A stretch of DNA of 6,529 bases from Pseudomonadota bacterium (GCA_018262135.1 JAGTSD010000102.1:1-6529); one strand, 5' to 3'. Shown: positions 1 to 6,414, counted from the stretch's first letter. Notes: generated by a model not told the origin, from the letters alone. A program made the numbers and translations.

Positions 1-2168
1 AGGTTGCGGCTGGCGTTGCGCGGCAACCGGCACTCCGGCCCATGCTGGAGGAACGCATGGAGCAACGCTGCCACGACGGCCTCCTCGGCTTCACCCTGGG
101 CAACCAGTTCCCGCAATCGGGCGAGTAAGTCATCCAGCAGACTGGCGCGGGCGAGTTCGTCCAGCGCGGGCAACGGCTGCCCTGGATCCGCCAGTCGCGC
201 TGCATTGGCTTCCAGCCAGCGGGCGAACCCCCAGGGCGAGTCAGCGGCTGTCGCCAGCGGCGGGGATGGCTCTTGCAAGACATCGAACATCGCCCTGACC
301 CTGCCAAACATCCGGGATTTTCGCGCGGATTGGGGCTCTGGCGCAGCCATCGGGGCAAGTGGGGGGGGTAACGGCCCGCGTCGCAGAAATGCCGGCTCGG
401 CGAGATATTCGAGTTTCTCTTCCATTGGGGCCATACACGAGGCTGCCATCACCACGCTCCCCAAACCGCCCCAGCCCGCCGCCAGCATGTGCGGCACGGC
501 GCGCAGTTCGGGCAACTCCGTCGCCTTTTCGCCCTCGGCGCGCACGTCCACCATCAGAAAATGGGTATGCGGCGTCACCAGTTGATACTCCACCGCCAGC
601 GCCGTAGCGTCTTCGGCAGACAACTGGGCGATGCGCCGGGCCGCTGCCAGCCGGGGCAGGGTGTCGGCAGTTTCCGCCACTGGCCAGGGTTCTAGAACCA
701 CCGTCTGGCTCAACCGCTGGCCGTTGCTCAGCGTCAGATTCAGCGTCGCCGGCCCTTCGGGTTGGGTCGGCAGCCAGGCCAGCAAGTGCAGAGTATCACC
801 GCTGAATACCCGCTCGATCTGTTCCGGCAGGCGCCGGGTTGGCTCGACCGGCCAGGTCATGGCCGCCTCGGCGCGCGGGGCGCGAATTCGCTCGAAATGG
901 CGGACGATGCGGCCCGCCATATCCTCGTTGGGATGGACGAATTCACACGCGCCACCTGTCGCCTCCGCCAGTCCCCGCACCAGCCCCTCGGCCACCGCCG
1001 CGCCTACCCCAACGGTAAAGATGCGGCAACCGGAACGCTGGGCTTCAACCGCCAGCGCCTCGGCGTTCCAGGCTTCGCCATCGGTCATCAACAAAATATC
1101 CAGCGGCTGACCCTGACCCTGGCGTTGCCGGTAGGCAAGCTGCAACGCCGCGCCGATCTCGGTGCCGCCCAGGTTGGCGTCCAGCCTGGCCACCAGCGCG
1201 CGGGCCTGCGCCAGCCACCGGTCGCCGGCAGGATGCAGCCCGTTGAAAAAGGCGCGCGGCTGGCTGCCAAAGGCGATGAGATTAAAACGATCCGTCGGTT
1301 GCAGCCGGTCGAAAATCGCCAGCAACGCTTGGCGGACTTGGGCGATGGAATCCCCGGCCATCGAACCGGAACAGTCGGCGATCAACACGCAGTCCCGGCC
1401 GCCGGCGTCGGCATGGCCCGACAATTCCGGCTGAAAGCTGGCCAGGGCAATCCAGCCGTCCCGGTCGGGCGCGCACAGCCCCAGCGCGGCTCGCGCCTCG
1501 GCAGTGCCCCGGATGTTGAGGATGAAATCCCGGTCCATCAGACCCTGGTCGCCGGCCAGGCGTACCCGCAAAACCTCTACCCCGACCTCGACGCTGATAG
1601 GGTGGGAAGGCGACTCCACCATGGCCTGACGCAGCGATCCGCCCAGTTGCAGTTCCAGACTGAAGCGGTTCTCGGCGTCCAGATCCACCTGCGGAACCTG
1701 ATGCGGTTGCAGGCCGGCCCGGCCAGGATCGCCGTAGCGGGGGGCGATGGTAGTGGGGATTTGCAGGCGCAGCATATCGCCGTTCCAGACCGATAGCAGC
1801 GCATAGCGATAGCGCAGTTTGGCGGTTTGCCCCGGCAGCAGGTTGCCGACGCTGACGGTGTACAGGCCCCGCCCGGCTTCCTGAAGCAGGATCGCGCTGT
1901 CGCCGCCGCTGATCGCGTCCTCGTAGGCGTTCTCGGCCTGGCGCCTGGGCAACACCCGACCGTGTAGCACTCGGTCGTCAATCTGGATGTCCACGCCCAA
2001 CAGCACCGCCTCGACCGGCACCGGAAAGGTGAACACCGCTTCGATGTTGACCGCTTCGGCGTTCTGGTAGGTCTGGGCGATGGCGATTTCGCCCACCAAA
2101 CCCTGCAATCGGCCGCTGATCGCGGTGGCCTGCAGGACGCAACCCGGCTGTTTGACCCGTTCGTTCAT
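1..2168 (-). CDS. VIT and von Willebrand factor A domain protein (C-terminus off window)
   Basis: Reading leftward from the ATG at 2166-2168, the frame stays open for 721 complete codons to the window edge, so the C-terminus is missing. The start is preceded by a strong ribosome site (AAGGGGG about 4-5 bases upstream). Residues about 8-140 resemble a vault protein inter-alpha-trypsin (VIT) domain: an all-beta region with a YQNAEAVNIEAVFTFPVP stretch followed by AENAYEDAI. Residues about 257-430 form a vWA domain with a complete metal-ion-dependent adhesion site: D265-C-S267-G-S269, T336 in GGTEIG, and D363 in MTDGE. A later stretch, YQLVTPHTHFLMVD, is typical of the C-terminal part of VIT-vWA proteins. 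No signal peptide is evident, so a cytoplasmic location is likely, although some relatives are exported. VIT-vWA proteins are generally thought to bind partners through the metal site; the partner here is unknown. It is transcribed away from the cas block and is probably functionally independent of it. Confidence 0.9.
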   Translation of the reverse strand, partial: MNERVKQPGCVLQATAISGRLQGLVGEIAIAQTYQNAEAVNIEAVFTFPVPVEAVLLGVDIQIDDRVLHGRVLPRRQAENAYEDAISGGDSAILLQEAGRGLYTVSVGNLLPGQTAKLRYRYALLSVWNGDMLRLQIPTTIAPRYGDPGRAGLQPHQVPQVDLDAENRFSLELQLGGSLRQAMVESPSHPISVEVGVEVLRVRLAGDQGLMDRDFILNIRGTAEARAALGLCAPDRDGWIALASFQPELSGHADAGGRDCVLIADCSGSMAGDSIAQVRQALLAIFDRLQPTDRFNLIAFGSQPRAFFNGLHPAGDRWLAQARALVARLDANLGGTEIGAALQLAYRQRQGQGQPLDILLMTDGEAWNAEALAVEAQRSGCRIFTVGVGAAVAEGLVRGLAEATGGACEFVHPNEDMAGRIVRHFERIRAPRAEAAMTWPVEPTRRLPEQIERVFSGDTLHLLAWLPTQPEGPATLNLTLSNGQRLSQTVVLEPWPVAETADTLPRLAAARRIAQLSAEDATALAVEYQLVTPHTHFLMVDVRAEGEKATELPELRAVPHMLAAGWGGLGSVVMAASCMAPMEEKLEYLAEPAFLRRGPLPPPLAPMAAPEPQSARKSRMFGRVRAMFDVLQEPSPPLATAADSPWGFARWLEANAARLADPGQPLPALDELARASLLDDLLARLRELVAQGEAEEAVVAALLHAFLQHGPECRLPRNASRN

Positions 2169-2219
2169 CGTTCCCCCTTTGCGGCGCGATGGCGCCCGCT
2201 TCCCGTGGTGATGGGGGAA

Positions 2220-2247
2220 ATTTTAGCACACTCTTTTAAGACATCAA
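2220..2247 (-). promoter_or_regulatory. Probable sigma70 promoter of the VIT-vWA gene
   Basis: On the minus strand a -35-like TTGATG (2247-2242) is followed after 16 bases by a -10-like TAAAAT (2225-2220). These match the consensus at 4 and 5 of 6 positions. The site lies about 50 bases upstream of the VIT-vWA ATG, in a locally AT-rich patch of an otherwise GC-rich region. This is sequence inspection only; no transcript start is known. Confidence 0.5.
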
Positions 2248-2299
2248 GACTGTTTAAAAAAGGCCACTTGTTTCACAGGAGGCGCGGAGGGCGAGGGGA

Positions 2300-2317
2300 A
2301 TCGGCAAGCTTGCCGAT
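2300..2317. repeat. 18-base perfect palindrome upstream of first cas2
   Basis: ATCGGCAAG is followed directly by its reverse complement CTTGCCGAT, giving a perfect 18-base palindrome 60 bases before the first cas2 start and about 50 bases upstream of the vWA promoter -35. A loopless palindrome is better suited to binding a dimeric regulator than to forming an RNA hairpin terminator, and no T-run follows it on either strand. It could be an operator for the cas block, whose own promoter I cannot place with confidence. The rest of 2169-2377 shows no gene. Confidence 0.35.
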
Positions 2318-2377
2318 CCCGCCTGCGTCCTCGCGCCGGCGTATAACCGGGGCAGTCATGCCGCGAGGGTCAAGCCG

Positions 2378-2662
2378 ATGCCGCAGCGCGATCTCTATCT
2401 GGCCGCCTACGATGTGACCGACCCCGATCGGTTGCAGGCGGCGCTGCATGTGCTGAAGGGCTACGCCTGCGGCGGCCAGAAGTCGGTGTTCGAGTGCTTT
2501 TTGACCAGGCGCGAGCGGTTGGCGCTGCTGGACGAGGTGCGCGGGGTGCTCGACACGCGCGAGGATCGTTTTCTGTTGTTGCCGCTGCCGGATGATCGGG
2601 GCATTCGCGGGCTGGGCATCGCGGTTCGGCCCAGCGATCCGGAGTTCTATTACGTGGGGTGA
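2378..2662 (+). CDS. cas2: CRISPR-associated protein Cas2 (first copy)
   Basis: A 94-residue protein of the normal Cas2 length. The N-terminal strand YLAAYDVTDPDRL carries the conserved aspartate D12 of the ferredoxin-like Cas2 fold, and GGQKSVFECFL is the second conserved segment (the usual Q-x-S-V-F). It ends in the aromatic-rich FYYVG. Cas2 forms the central dimer that bridges two Cas1 dimers in the spacer-acquisition complex and measures the prespacer; its nuclease activity is usually dispensable for integration. The ATG at 2378 has only a weak ribosome site (GAGGG at 2364-2368), but the Cas2 motif begins at residue 6, so this start fits. It is the first gene of the cas block, separated from cas1 by an 85-base gap filled with hairpins. 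It differs strongly from the second Cas2 at 4522 and is not a recent duplicate of it. Confidence 0.93.
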   Translation: MPQRDLYLAAYDVTDPDRLQAALHVLKGYACGGQKSVFECFLTRRERLALLDEVRGVLDTREDRFLLLPLPDDRGIRGLGIAVRPSDPEFYYVG

Positions 2663-2725
2663 TGCCGGGGGAAAACTCGAACCACCCCCGGCATTCGCGC
2701 CACCCCTCCTCGATCGAAGGAGGGG
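2663..2725. repeat. Two-hairpin REP-like intergenic repeat between cas2 and cas1
   Basis: The gap holds two inverted repeats. In the first, TGCCGGGGG (2663-2671) pairs perfectly with CCCCCGGCA (2685-2693). In the second, CCCCTCCT (2703-2710) pairs with AGGAGGGG (2718-2725). Read on the minus strand the unit has the look of the GGAGGGGTGG...GGGGGTGGTT class of dispersed intergenic repeats seen in many bacterial genomes; that resemblance is from memory and was not searched. It starts directly after the cas2 stop codon and ends 9 bases before the cas1 ribosome site, so in the mRNA it could stabilise the upstream transcript or reduce read-through and initiation at cas1. Confidence 0.6.
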
Positions 2726-2747
2726 AATGCTGCCAGGAGATCAGGAT

Positions 2748-3719
2748 ATGGGTACGCTGTATCTGGACCGCCGCAACTTGAATCTGCGGCTGGATGGCAA
2801 GCGGTTGGTGATCGAGGAGCCGGACGCCCGGCCGCGTGGGGTGCCGCTGGCGCTGCTGGAGCGGGTGGTGCTGCGGGGACTGGTGCAATTCGACAGCGGC
2901 GTGCTGGGCGCACTGGCGGAACAGGGTGCATCCATGGTGTGCCTGAGCGCGCGGCACAGCCGGCGGACGGCGATTCTGCTCGGTCCCGGTCACGGCGACG
3001 CTCGCCGCCGGCTGGCGCAGTATCAACTGGCGCTGGACCCGGCGGCCCGGTTGCCGCTGGCCCGCGCGCTGATCGCCGGCAAGCTGCGGGCGCAAATCCG
3101 CTTGCTCGACGCCGCCCTGGCTCGGCGGTCCGATGTCCGCAAGCCGTTGCACGACGCGCTGGAAACCCTGCGCCGGCTGTTGCCGGACGTGGCCGGGGCG
3201 ACCGATCGGGATGCGCTGCTCGGGCTGGAAGGCGCGGGGGCGGCGGCGCATTACGCGGCGCTGGCCGCGCTGTTCCCGCCGGCGCTGAACTTCACCGGGC
3301 GCAACCGCCGGCCACCGCGCGATCCGGTCAACGCCTGCCTGTCGCTGGGCTACACCCTGCTGCATTTCGAGGCGGTGCGGGCGGCGCACGGCGCGGGGCT
3401 GGACCCGCTGCTCGGCTTTTATCACGAACCCGCGTATGGCCGCGAGTCGCTGGCTTGCGATCTGATCGAGCCGTTGCGGCCCCGGCTGGACGGTTGGGTG
3501 TGGAGTCTATTCCACGAGCGGCAGTTGCAGGTGGCGGATTTCCAGTTCGACAAGGGAGCCTGCTTGCTGGACAAGGCGGGCCGGCAGATGTTTTACGCCG
3601 GTTACGAGTTCTGGGTTCCGCCGCTGCGCCGCTATCTGCGGCGGGAGAGTTATCGGCTGGCAAACTGGCTGAACGGGCGGGCGCCGGCATTGCCGGAGGG
3701 CGGGAACGATGAGGGCTGA
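2748..3719 (+). CDS. cas1: CRISPR-associated endonuclease/integrase Cas1
   Basis: A 323-residue Cas1, the metal-dependent integrase that inserts prespacers at the leader-repeat junction together with Cas2. The N-terminal beta domain (about residues 1-85) begins with the typical TLYLDRRNLNLRLDG and ends at LLGPGHGD. The alpha-helical catalytic domain contains all expected active-site residues: E161 in GLEGAGAAAHY, H226 in GFYHE, and D238 with E241 in SLACDLIE. NFTGRNRRPPRDPVNACLSL contains the conserved DPVNA...G stretch. The start at 2748 is chosen over longer upstream in-frame ATGs because AGGAGA (2735-2740) lies 7 bases before it and the family motif starts at residue 3. The 3' end overlaps the next gene by 11 bases, which indicates translational coupling. 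Confidence 0.97.
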   Translation: MGTLYLDRRNLNLRLDGKRLVIEEPDARPRGVPLALLERVVLRGLVQFDSGVLGALAEQGASMVCLSARHSRRTAILLGPGHGDARRRLAQYQLALDPAARLPLARALIAGKLRAQIRLLDAALARRSDVRKPLHDALETLRRLLPDVAGATDRDALLGLEGAGAAAHYAALAALFPPALNFTGRNRRPPRDPVNACLSLGYTLLHFEAVRAAHGAGLDPLLGFYHEPAYGRESLACDLIEPLRPRLDGWVWSLFHERQLQVADFQFDKGACLLDKAGRQMFYAGYEFWVPPLRRYLRRESYRLANWLNGRAPALPEGGNDEG

Positions 3720-4518
3720 GTACCACGGTCTGCTGGACGAGCACGCGGAAGGTTTGCGCAAGCCGTTGTACTTGCAGGGGCAGAACGGTTTGGCGGTGGA
3801 ACTGGACGGGCCGGCGCTACGGATCCGGCAGCCGGCACGGGCGGCGGTGTTTTATCCGCTGGCGCGGCTGGCGCGGGTGCTGAGCAAGGGCGGGGTGCGC
3901 TGGACCTGCGAGGCATTGCTGGCCTGCGCCGAGGCCGGCGTTCCGGTGGCATTCCTGGATGGGGACGGCGGCGTGCGGGGTTATCTGTTCGGCCCGTCGC
4001 CCGGCGACGATGGGCTGTATCGGCGATTGCGCGCCTGCCTGAGCCGAGCCGATGGCCCGAGCCGGTACGCGGACTGGCGGCGGATGATGGCCGATCATGC
4101 CCGGCGCGCACTGGAGCGGCAATTGCGGGAGGCGGGCGCTGGCTCGGATCCGGTGCTGGCGTGGCGGGGTTTGACGCCGGTCGGGTGGCGGGTGGCTGTC
4201 GGGGCGCGGGATGAGGCGGTCTTCCGGCGCTTGCGCGGGGTGCTGGCGGGGATGAGCGCGCAATTGCTGGTCGAGGCGGGCTTGAGCGCGGCGCGGCTGG
4301 CGGATTTGGAGCCGTTGGATCTGGCGAGCGACCTGGCGGAGTTGCTGGGTTGGGCGCTGGCGGGGCCGGTGTTGACCGCGTCGCGGCCCCAGGGCGAGCC
4401 GGCGCCGGATTGGAACGACGACCGGGAATTGACGGCGCTGGTCGAGGCGCGGCGGGATGAGGTGTTCCGGTTCGGGCGGCTGTTGCTGGGCCGCTTGCAA
4501 CAGGGGTTGGAGGTTTGA
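3709..4518 (+). CDS. Degenerate Cas1-like paralogue, probably non-catalytic
   Basis: A 269-residue protein that I read as a diverged Cas1. Residues 20-100 align with residues 4-84 of the neighbouring Cas1 with only two single-residue gaps. They share LYL, N, LDG, a P-L-A-x-L-x-R-V stretch, G-x-V, L-x-A-x-AE-x-G and GP-x-x-GD, so the beta domain is clearly related. The helical half is shorter and much altered. I see no counterpart of the E161 motif, the DPVNA stretch or the GF-x-HE histidine. Only LASDLAELL (D208, E211) recalls the last Cas1 metal-binding motif. It has about 16 extra N-terminal residues. The ATG at 3709 has GGAGGG (3695-3700) 8 bases upstream and overlaps the end of cas1; cas2 starts 3 bases after its stop. 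An adaptation role, as a structural partner of Cas1, is inferred from homology and context. It could instead be a decaying duplicate, but the intact frame and tight spacing argue against that. Confidence 0.8.
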   Translation: MRAEYHGLLDEHAEGLRKPLYLQGQNGLAVELDGPALRIRQPARAAVFYPLARLARVLSKGGVRWTCEALLACAEAGVPVAFLDGDGGVRGYLFGPSPGDDGLYRRLRACLSRADGPSRYADWRRMMADHARRALERQLREAGAGSDPVLAWRGLTPVGWRVAVGARDEAVFRRLRGVLAGMSAQLLVEAGLSAARLADLEPLDLASDLAELLGWALAGPVLTASRPQGEPAPDWNDDRELTALVEARRDEVFRFGRLLLGRLQQGLEV

Positions 4519-4521
4519 GTC

Positions 4522-4878
4522 ATGGCGAGGCAGCGGCGGCTTTATCTGATTTGCTACGACATCGCCGAGGACCCGAAGCGGTTGAGCCGGGTGGCGCGGT
4601 ATTTGGGGAAGTTCGCCTGGCGGGTGCAGTACTCGGTGTTCGTGGGCAGCTTTTTCGAGCATTCGCTGGAGGGGGTGCTGCGCGGTCTGGAGGCGATCAT
4701 CGACCCGCGCAAGGACGACGTGCGCTGCTATCCGTTGCCGGAGCGGGCGGAGGTGGTGTTGATGGGGCCGCAGATATTTCCCGACGATATTTTGCTGATC
4801 CGCGACGGTCATAACGTGTTGCGGCTGGGCGCGGATGCGCCGCGTCCGATCCAGCAGGGGGATTTGTTTGTGACTTAG
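4522..4878 (+). CDS. cas2: CRISPR-associated protein Cas2 (second copy)
   Basis: A 118-residue Cas2. The N-terminus reads RRLYLICYDIAEDPKRL, with the conserved aspartate D13, followed by RVQYSVFVG, the classic Q-x-S-V-F strand. RKDDVRCYPLPE forms the later core strand. About 25 residues beyond the usual core (roughly from RDGHNVLRL to the end at GDLFVT) make it longer than the first Cas2. In some Cas1-Cas2 complexes the Cas2 C-terminal tail contacts Cas1, so this tail may be a docking segment; that is inference. GGAGG (4509-4513) lies 8 bases before the ATG, inside the end of the Cas1-like gene, so the two are almost certainly co-translated. It is more like canonical Cas2 proteins than the copy at 2378. 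Confidence 0.95.
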   Translation: MARQRRLYLICYDIAEDPKRLSRVARYLGKFAWRVQYSVFVGSFFEHSLEGVLRGLEAIIDPRKDDVRCYPLPERAEVVLMGPQIFPDDILLIRDGHNVLRLGADAPRPIQQGDLFVT

Positions 4879-4941
4879 CGGCGGTATTGCTGGCGCGAGA
4901 GGGCAGGGAACGGCGGCTTTTCGTCACGTGGCGCCTGGGTC

Positions 4942-4970
4942 TTGCCGTGTGGTGAACGGCATGAAATGAT
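4942..4970 (+). promoter_or_regulatory. Weak candidate promoter for the Uma2 gene
   Basis: TTGCCG (4942-4947) is followed after 17 bases by AATGAT (4965-4970); each hexamer matches the sigma70 consensus at 4 of 6 positions. It sits 29 bases before the preferred Uma2 start. A 6-base inverted repeat (TGCCGT 4943-4948 with ACGGCA 4956-4961) overlaps it. The 121-base gap from 4879 to 4999 contains no clear terminator for the cas block, so read-through from cas2 is also possible. Confidence 0.2.
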
Positions 4971-4999
4971 TGAAAAAATTCATCATGTTGGAGGGTGTC

Positions 5000-5566
5000 A
5001 TGGCTGAGTTGGCGCGTAAACTTTTTGTTTCATCCGCCGAGTATCTGGAAGGCGAGAAGGTGGCCAGGGTCCGCCACGAGTATGTCGATGGCGATGTGTA
5101 TGCGATGGTGGGTGGAACCAAGGCGCATAACCTGATCTCGCTCAATCTGGCCCGTATTCTCCATGGGCATCTTAGAAAGACGCCCTGCCGGGTGTTTAGC
5201 AGCGATGTCAAGGTGCACGTGGCTTGGGACTGGCGCGAGCGTTTTTACTACCCGGATGTCGTGGTCGGCTGTGAGGCTGGCGATACTGATCCGTATGTGG
5301 TCGAGCAGCCGAAACTGGTCGTCGAGGTGTTGTCGGATTCCACCGAACGCGATGATCGGTCGGACAAGTTTTATGCGTACCGCCGTCTGACAAGTTTGGA
5401 GGAGTATGTGCTGGTGGCGCAGGATGTGCGGCGGGTCGAGGTGTATCGGCGCGAGACGGGTTGGGATTTGGAGGTTTATGAAACCGAGGGGGATTTTAAT
5501 CTGCGCAGCGTTGGATTGGATTTAACCCTCGCGGAGGTTTACGAGGGAGTGTTGCAAGCCCCCTGA
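5000..5566 (+). CDS. Uma2 family (DUF820) putative PD-(D/E)XK endonuclease
   Basis: The 188-residue protein shows the Uma2 pattern in order: an N-terminal EYLEGEKVARVRHEYVDGDV segment, AHNLISLNLARIL, then YYPDVVV with D86, LVVEVLSDST with E109, then D119 and K123 in a DR-x-x-K-x-x-x-Y context, and finally EYVLV. Uma2 proteins belong to the PD-(D/E)XK nuclease superfamily; the lysine after the ExL motif seems displaced to K123, as far as I know a usual feature of this family. Cellular targets are generally unknown. The ATG at 5000 is chosen over the in-frame one at 4970 because GGAGGG (4990-4995) lies 4 bases upstream and the family begins near here. It stands 121 bases after cas2, on the same strand. 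Uma2 genes are often scattered in many copies, so a CRISPR role should not be assumed. Confidence 0.88.
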   Translation: MAELARKLFVSSAEYLEGEKVARVRHEYVDGDVYAMVGGTKAHNLISLNLARILHGHLRKTPCRVFSSDVKVHVAWDWRERFYYPDVVVGCEAGDTDPYVVEQPKLVVEVLSDSTERDDRSDKFYAYRRLTSLEEYVLVAQDVRRVEVYRRETGWDLEVYETEGDFNLRSVGLDLTLAEVYEGVLQAP

Positions 5567-5669
5567 AAATCTGTCTTGAAACGGTTGCGACAAGCTTGCC
5601 GCCGCCGCCATTCTCTTCGACGCATGGCATCCTCACCGCTATCGGCATTGACGCCGCGAGGAATTTTCC

Positions 5670-5837
5670 ATGCTCTCCTATGATGACAACAGTCTGTACG
5701 ATGAGAGCGGGTATCATCCCGCCAACATCGGCGATCCAGACTTGCTGGATTGGGGCGATGCTTTCGACGATCTCGATGCCGCCGACTGGGAAGACTACCG
5801 GGGTGGCTCGGACGACGATGTGCTGGAGGCGTTCTAG
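5670..5837 (+). CDS. Small highly acidic hypothetical protein
   Basis: A 55-residue ORF starting at the ATG at 5670, with GAGGA (5658-5662) 7 bases upstream, which is a good ribosome site. It contains 15 Asp and 3 Glu against one Arg and one His, so its net charge is about -17. It also has four Tyr and two Trp. Acidic clusters occur at both ends and in the middle (FDDLDAADWEDY, SDDDVLEAF). No signal peptide or membrane segment is seen. I do not recognise a family. Such composition occurs in DNA-mimic proteins, in acidic partner peptides of basic proteins, and in disordered tails. It lies between the Uma2 gene and the orphan ORF at 5897. The start, length and distinct composition support a real gene, but a chance ORF cannot be excluded. 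Confidence 0.55.
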   Translation: MLSYDDNSLYDESGYHPANIGDPDLLDWGDAFDDLDAADWEDYRGGSDDDVLEAF

Positions 5838-5896
5838 GTTCGACCGCTGGATGATGGCGGCGATTGACTCGCCCGACGACCCTGAGACCTCGCGCG

Positions 5897-6232
5897 ATGA
5901 CCCGACAGGCTGAAATCATCCGCTGGCTGGTGACCTCCCACCTCGCCATTCCCCTGCGGCACGGGCGCGGCTTTTTCGTGTTGCGCGGGCCACGGGTCCG
6001 CCTGGCCGATGGAACGTTGCTGGATGCGCTGGATTGGCTGCAAGCCGAGGGGTTCGGGGCGGGTCTGATGCTGGATGGTTATCACGTGGCTTATACTCCA
6101 CCCGGCGGCGAGTATGCCGAAAAACTCACTTTCTTCGAGATGCAGACGGTGTATGACGCGCCGTTTTCCAAACTCCGGCCCAATCACGCGGCGGCGCTGT
6201 TGGCCGCGCTGCGCGGCGATTCGCCACACTGA
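5897..6232 (+). CDS. Hypothetical protein, 111 residues
   Basis: An ORF of 111 residues that ends where the AT-rich leader begins. It starts MTRQAEIIRWLVTSHLAIPL and contains FFVLRGPRVRLADGTLLDALDWLQ, a plausible small globular alpha/beta domain, then GYHVAYTPPGGEYAEKLTFFE and a C-terminal helix with alanine and leucine. There is no transmembrane segment or signal peptide. I do not recognise the family. The ribosome site before 5897 is weak, and a TTG at 5864 would extend it by 11 residues; an in-frame stop at 5852 bounds it. It lies 59 bases after the acidic ORF on the same strand and may be co-transcribed with it. The codon pattern resembles the surrounding genes. Confidence 0.6.
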   Translation: MTRQAEIIRWLVTSHLAIPLRHGRGFFVLRGPRVRLADGTLLDALDWLQAEGFGAGLMLDGYHVAYTPPGGEYAEKLTFFEMQTVYDAPFSKLRPNHAAALLAALRGDSPH

Positions 6233-6414
6233 AATTTTCCTGTCGCCACGCGATGCTTTTGCTAAATTTAGCGATGTTGAGGTAGGTCTCGTCGCTATTT
6301 TTCATGAAAACAACACTGTTGCGCCATGGCAAAAAAGATAACTTTTCAAACAACGAAAATCCTGGTAACTACCATTGCAAGGAATTGTTTTGAAAAGTTT
6401 TTTGGCGACGAGGG
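6233..6414 (+). promoter_or_regulatory. Probable CRISPR leader
   Basis: The 182 bases between the last ORF and the first repeat are markedly AT-richer than the rest of the window and contain no credible gene. A leader at this side is expected, because the repeat's 3' end (ATTAAGAC) implies rightward transcription. Dyads are dense: GCTAAATTTAGC (6261-6272), TTTTCATGAAAA (6299-6310), and a spaced inverted repeat of AACTTTTCAAA (6340-6350) with TTTGAAAAGTT (6389-6399). Leaders supply the array promoter and bind factors that guide Cas1-Cas2 to the first repeat. I cannot place a promoter with confidence. Confidence 0.6.

Noticed and set aside
762..1796. 344-residue plus-strand open frame
   Set aside because: It is antisense to the VIT-vWA gene, which has recognisable domains and a metal-site motif; long opposite-strand frames are expected in GC-rich DNA.
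2370..3425. 351-residue minus-strand open frame
   Set aside because: It is opposite cas2 and cas1, rich in Arg, Gln and Pro, with no family signal; a shadow of the real genes.
2939..3712. 257-residue plus-strand open frame within cas1
   Set aside because: It is a frame-shifted reading of cas1, Gly/Ala/Arg-rich, with no motif, while the cas1 frame keeps every catalytic residue.
3817..4812. 331-residue minus-strand open frame
   Set aside because: It is opposite the Cas1-like gene and the second cas2, with a low-complexity Gln/Arg/Pro/His composition typical of an antisense shadow.
4943..4961. Small inverted repeat after the second cas2 as a terminator
   Set aside because: The stem is only 6 bases and no T-run follows on either side, so it does not look like an intrinsic terminator.
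5596..5913. 105-residue plus-strand frame overlapping the acidic ORF
   Set aside because: It lacks a clear ribosome site and has no coherent composition; the 55-residue frame has a well-placed GAGGA site and fits better.
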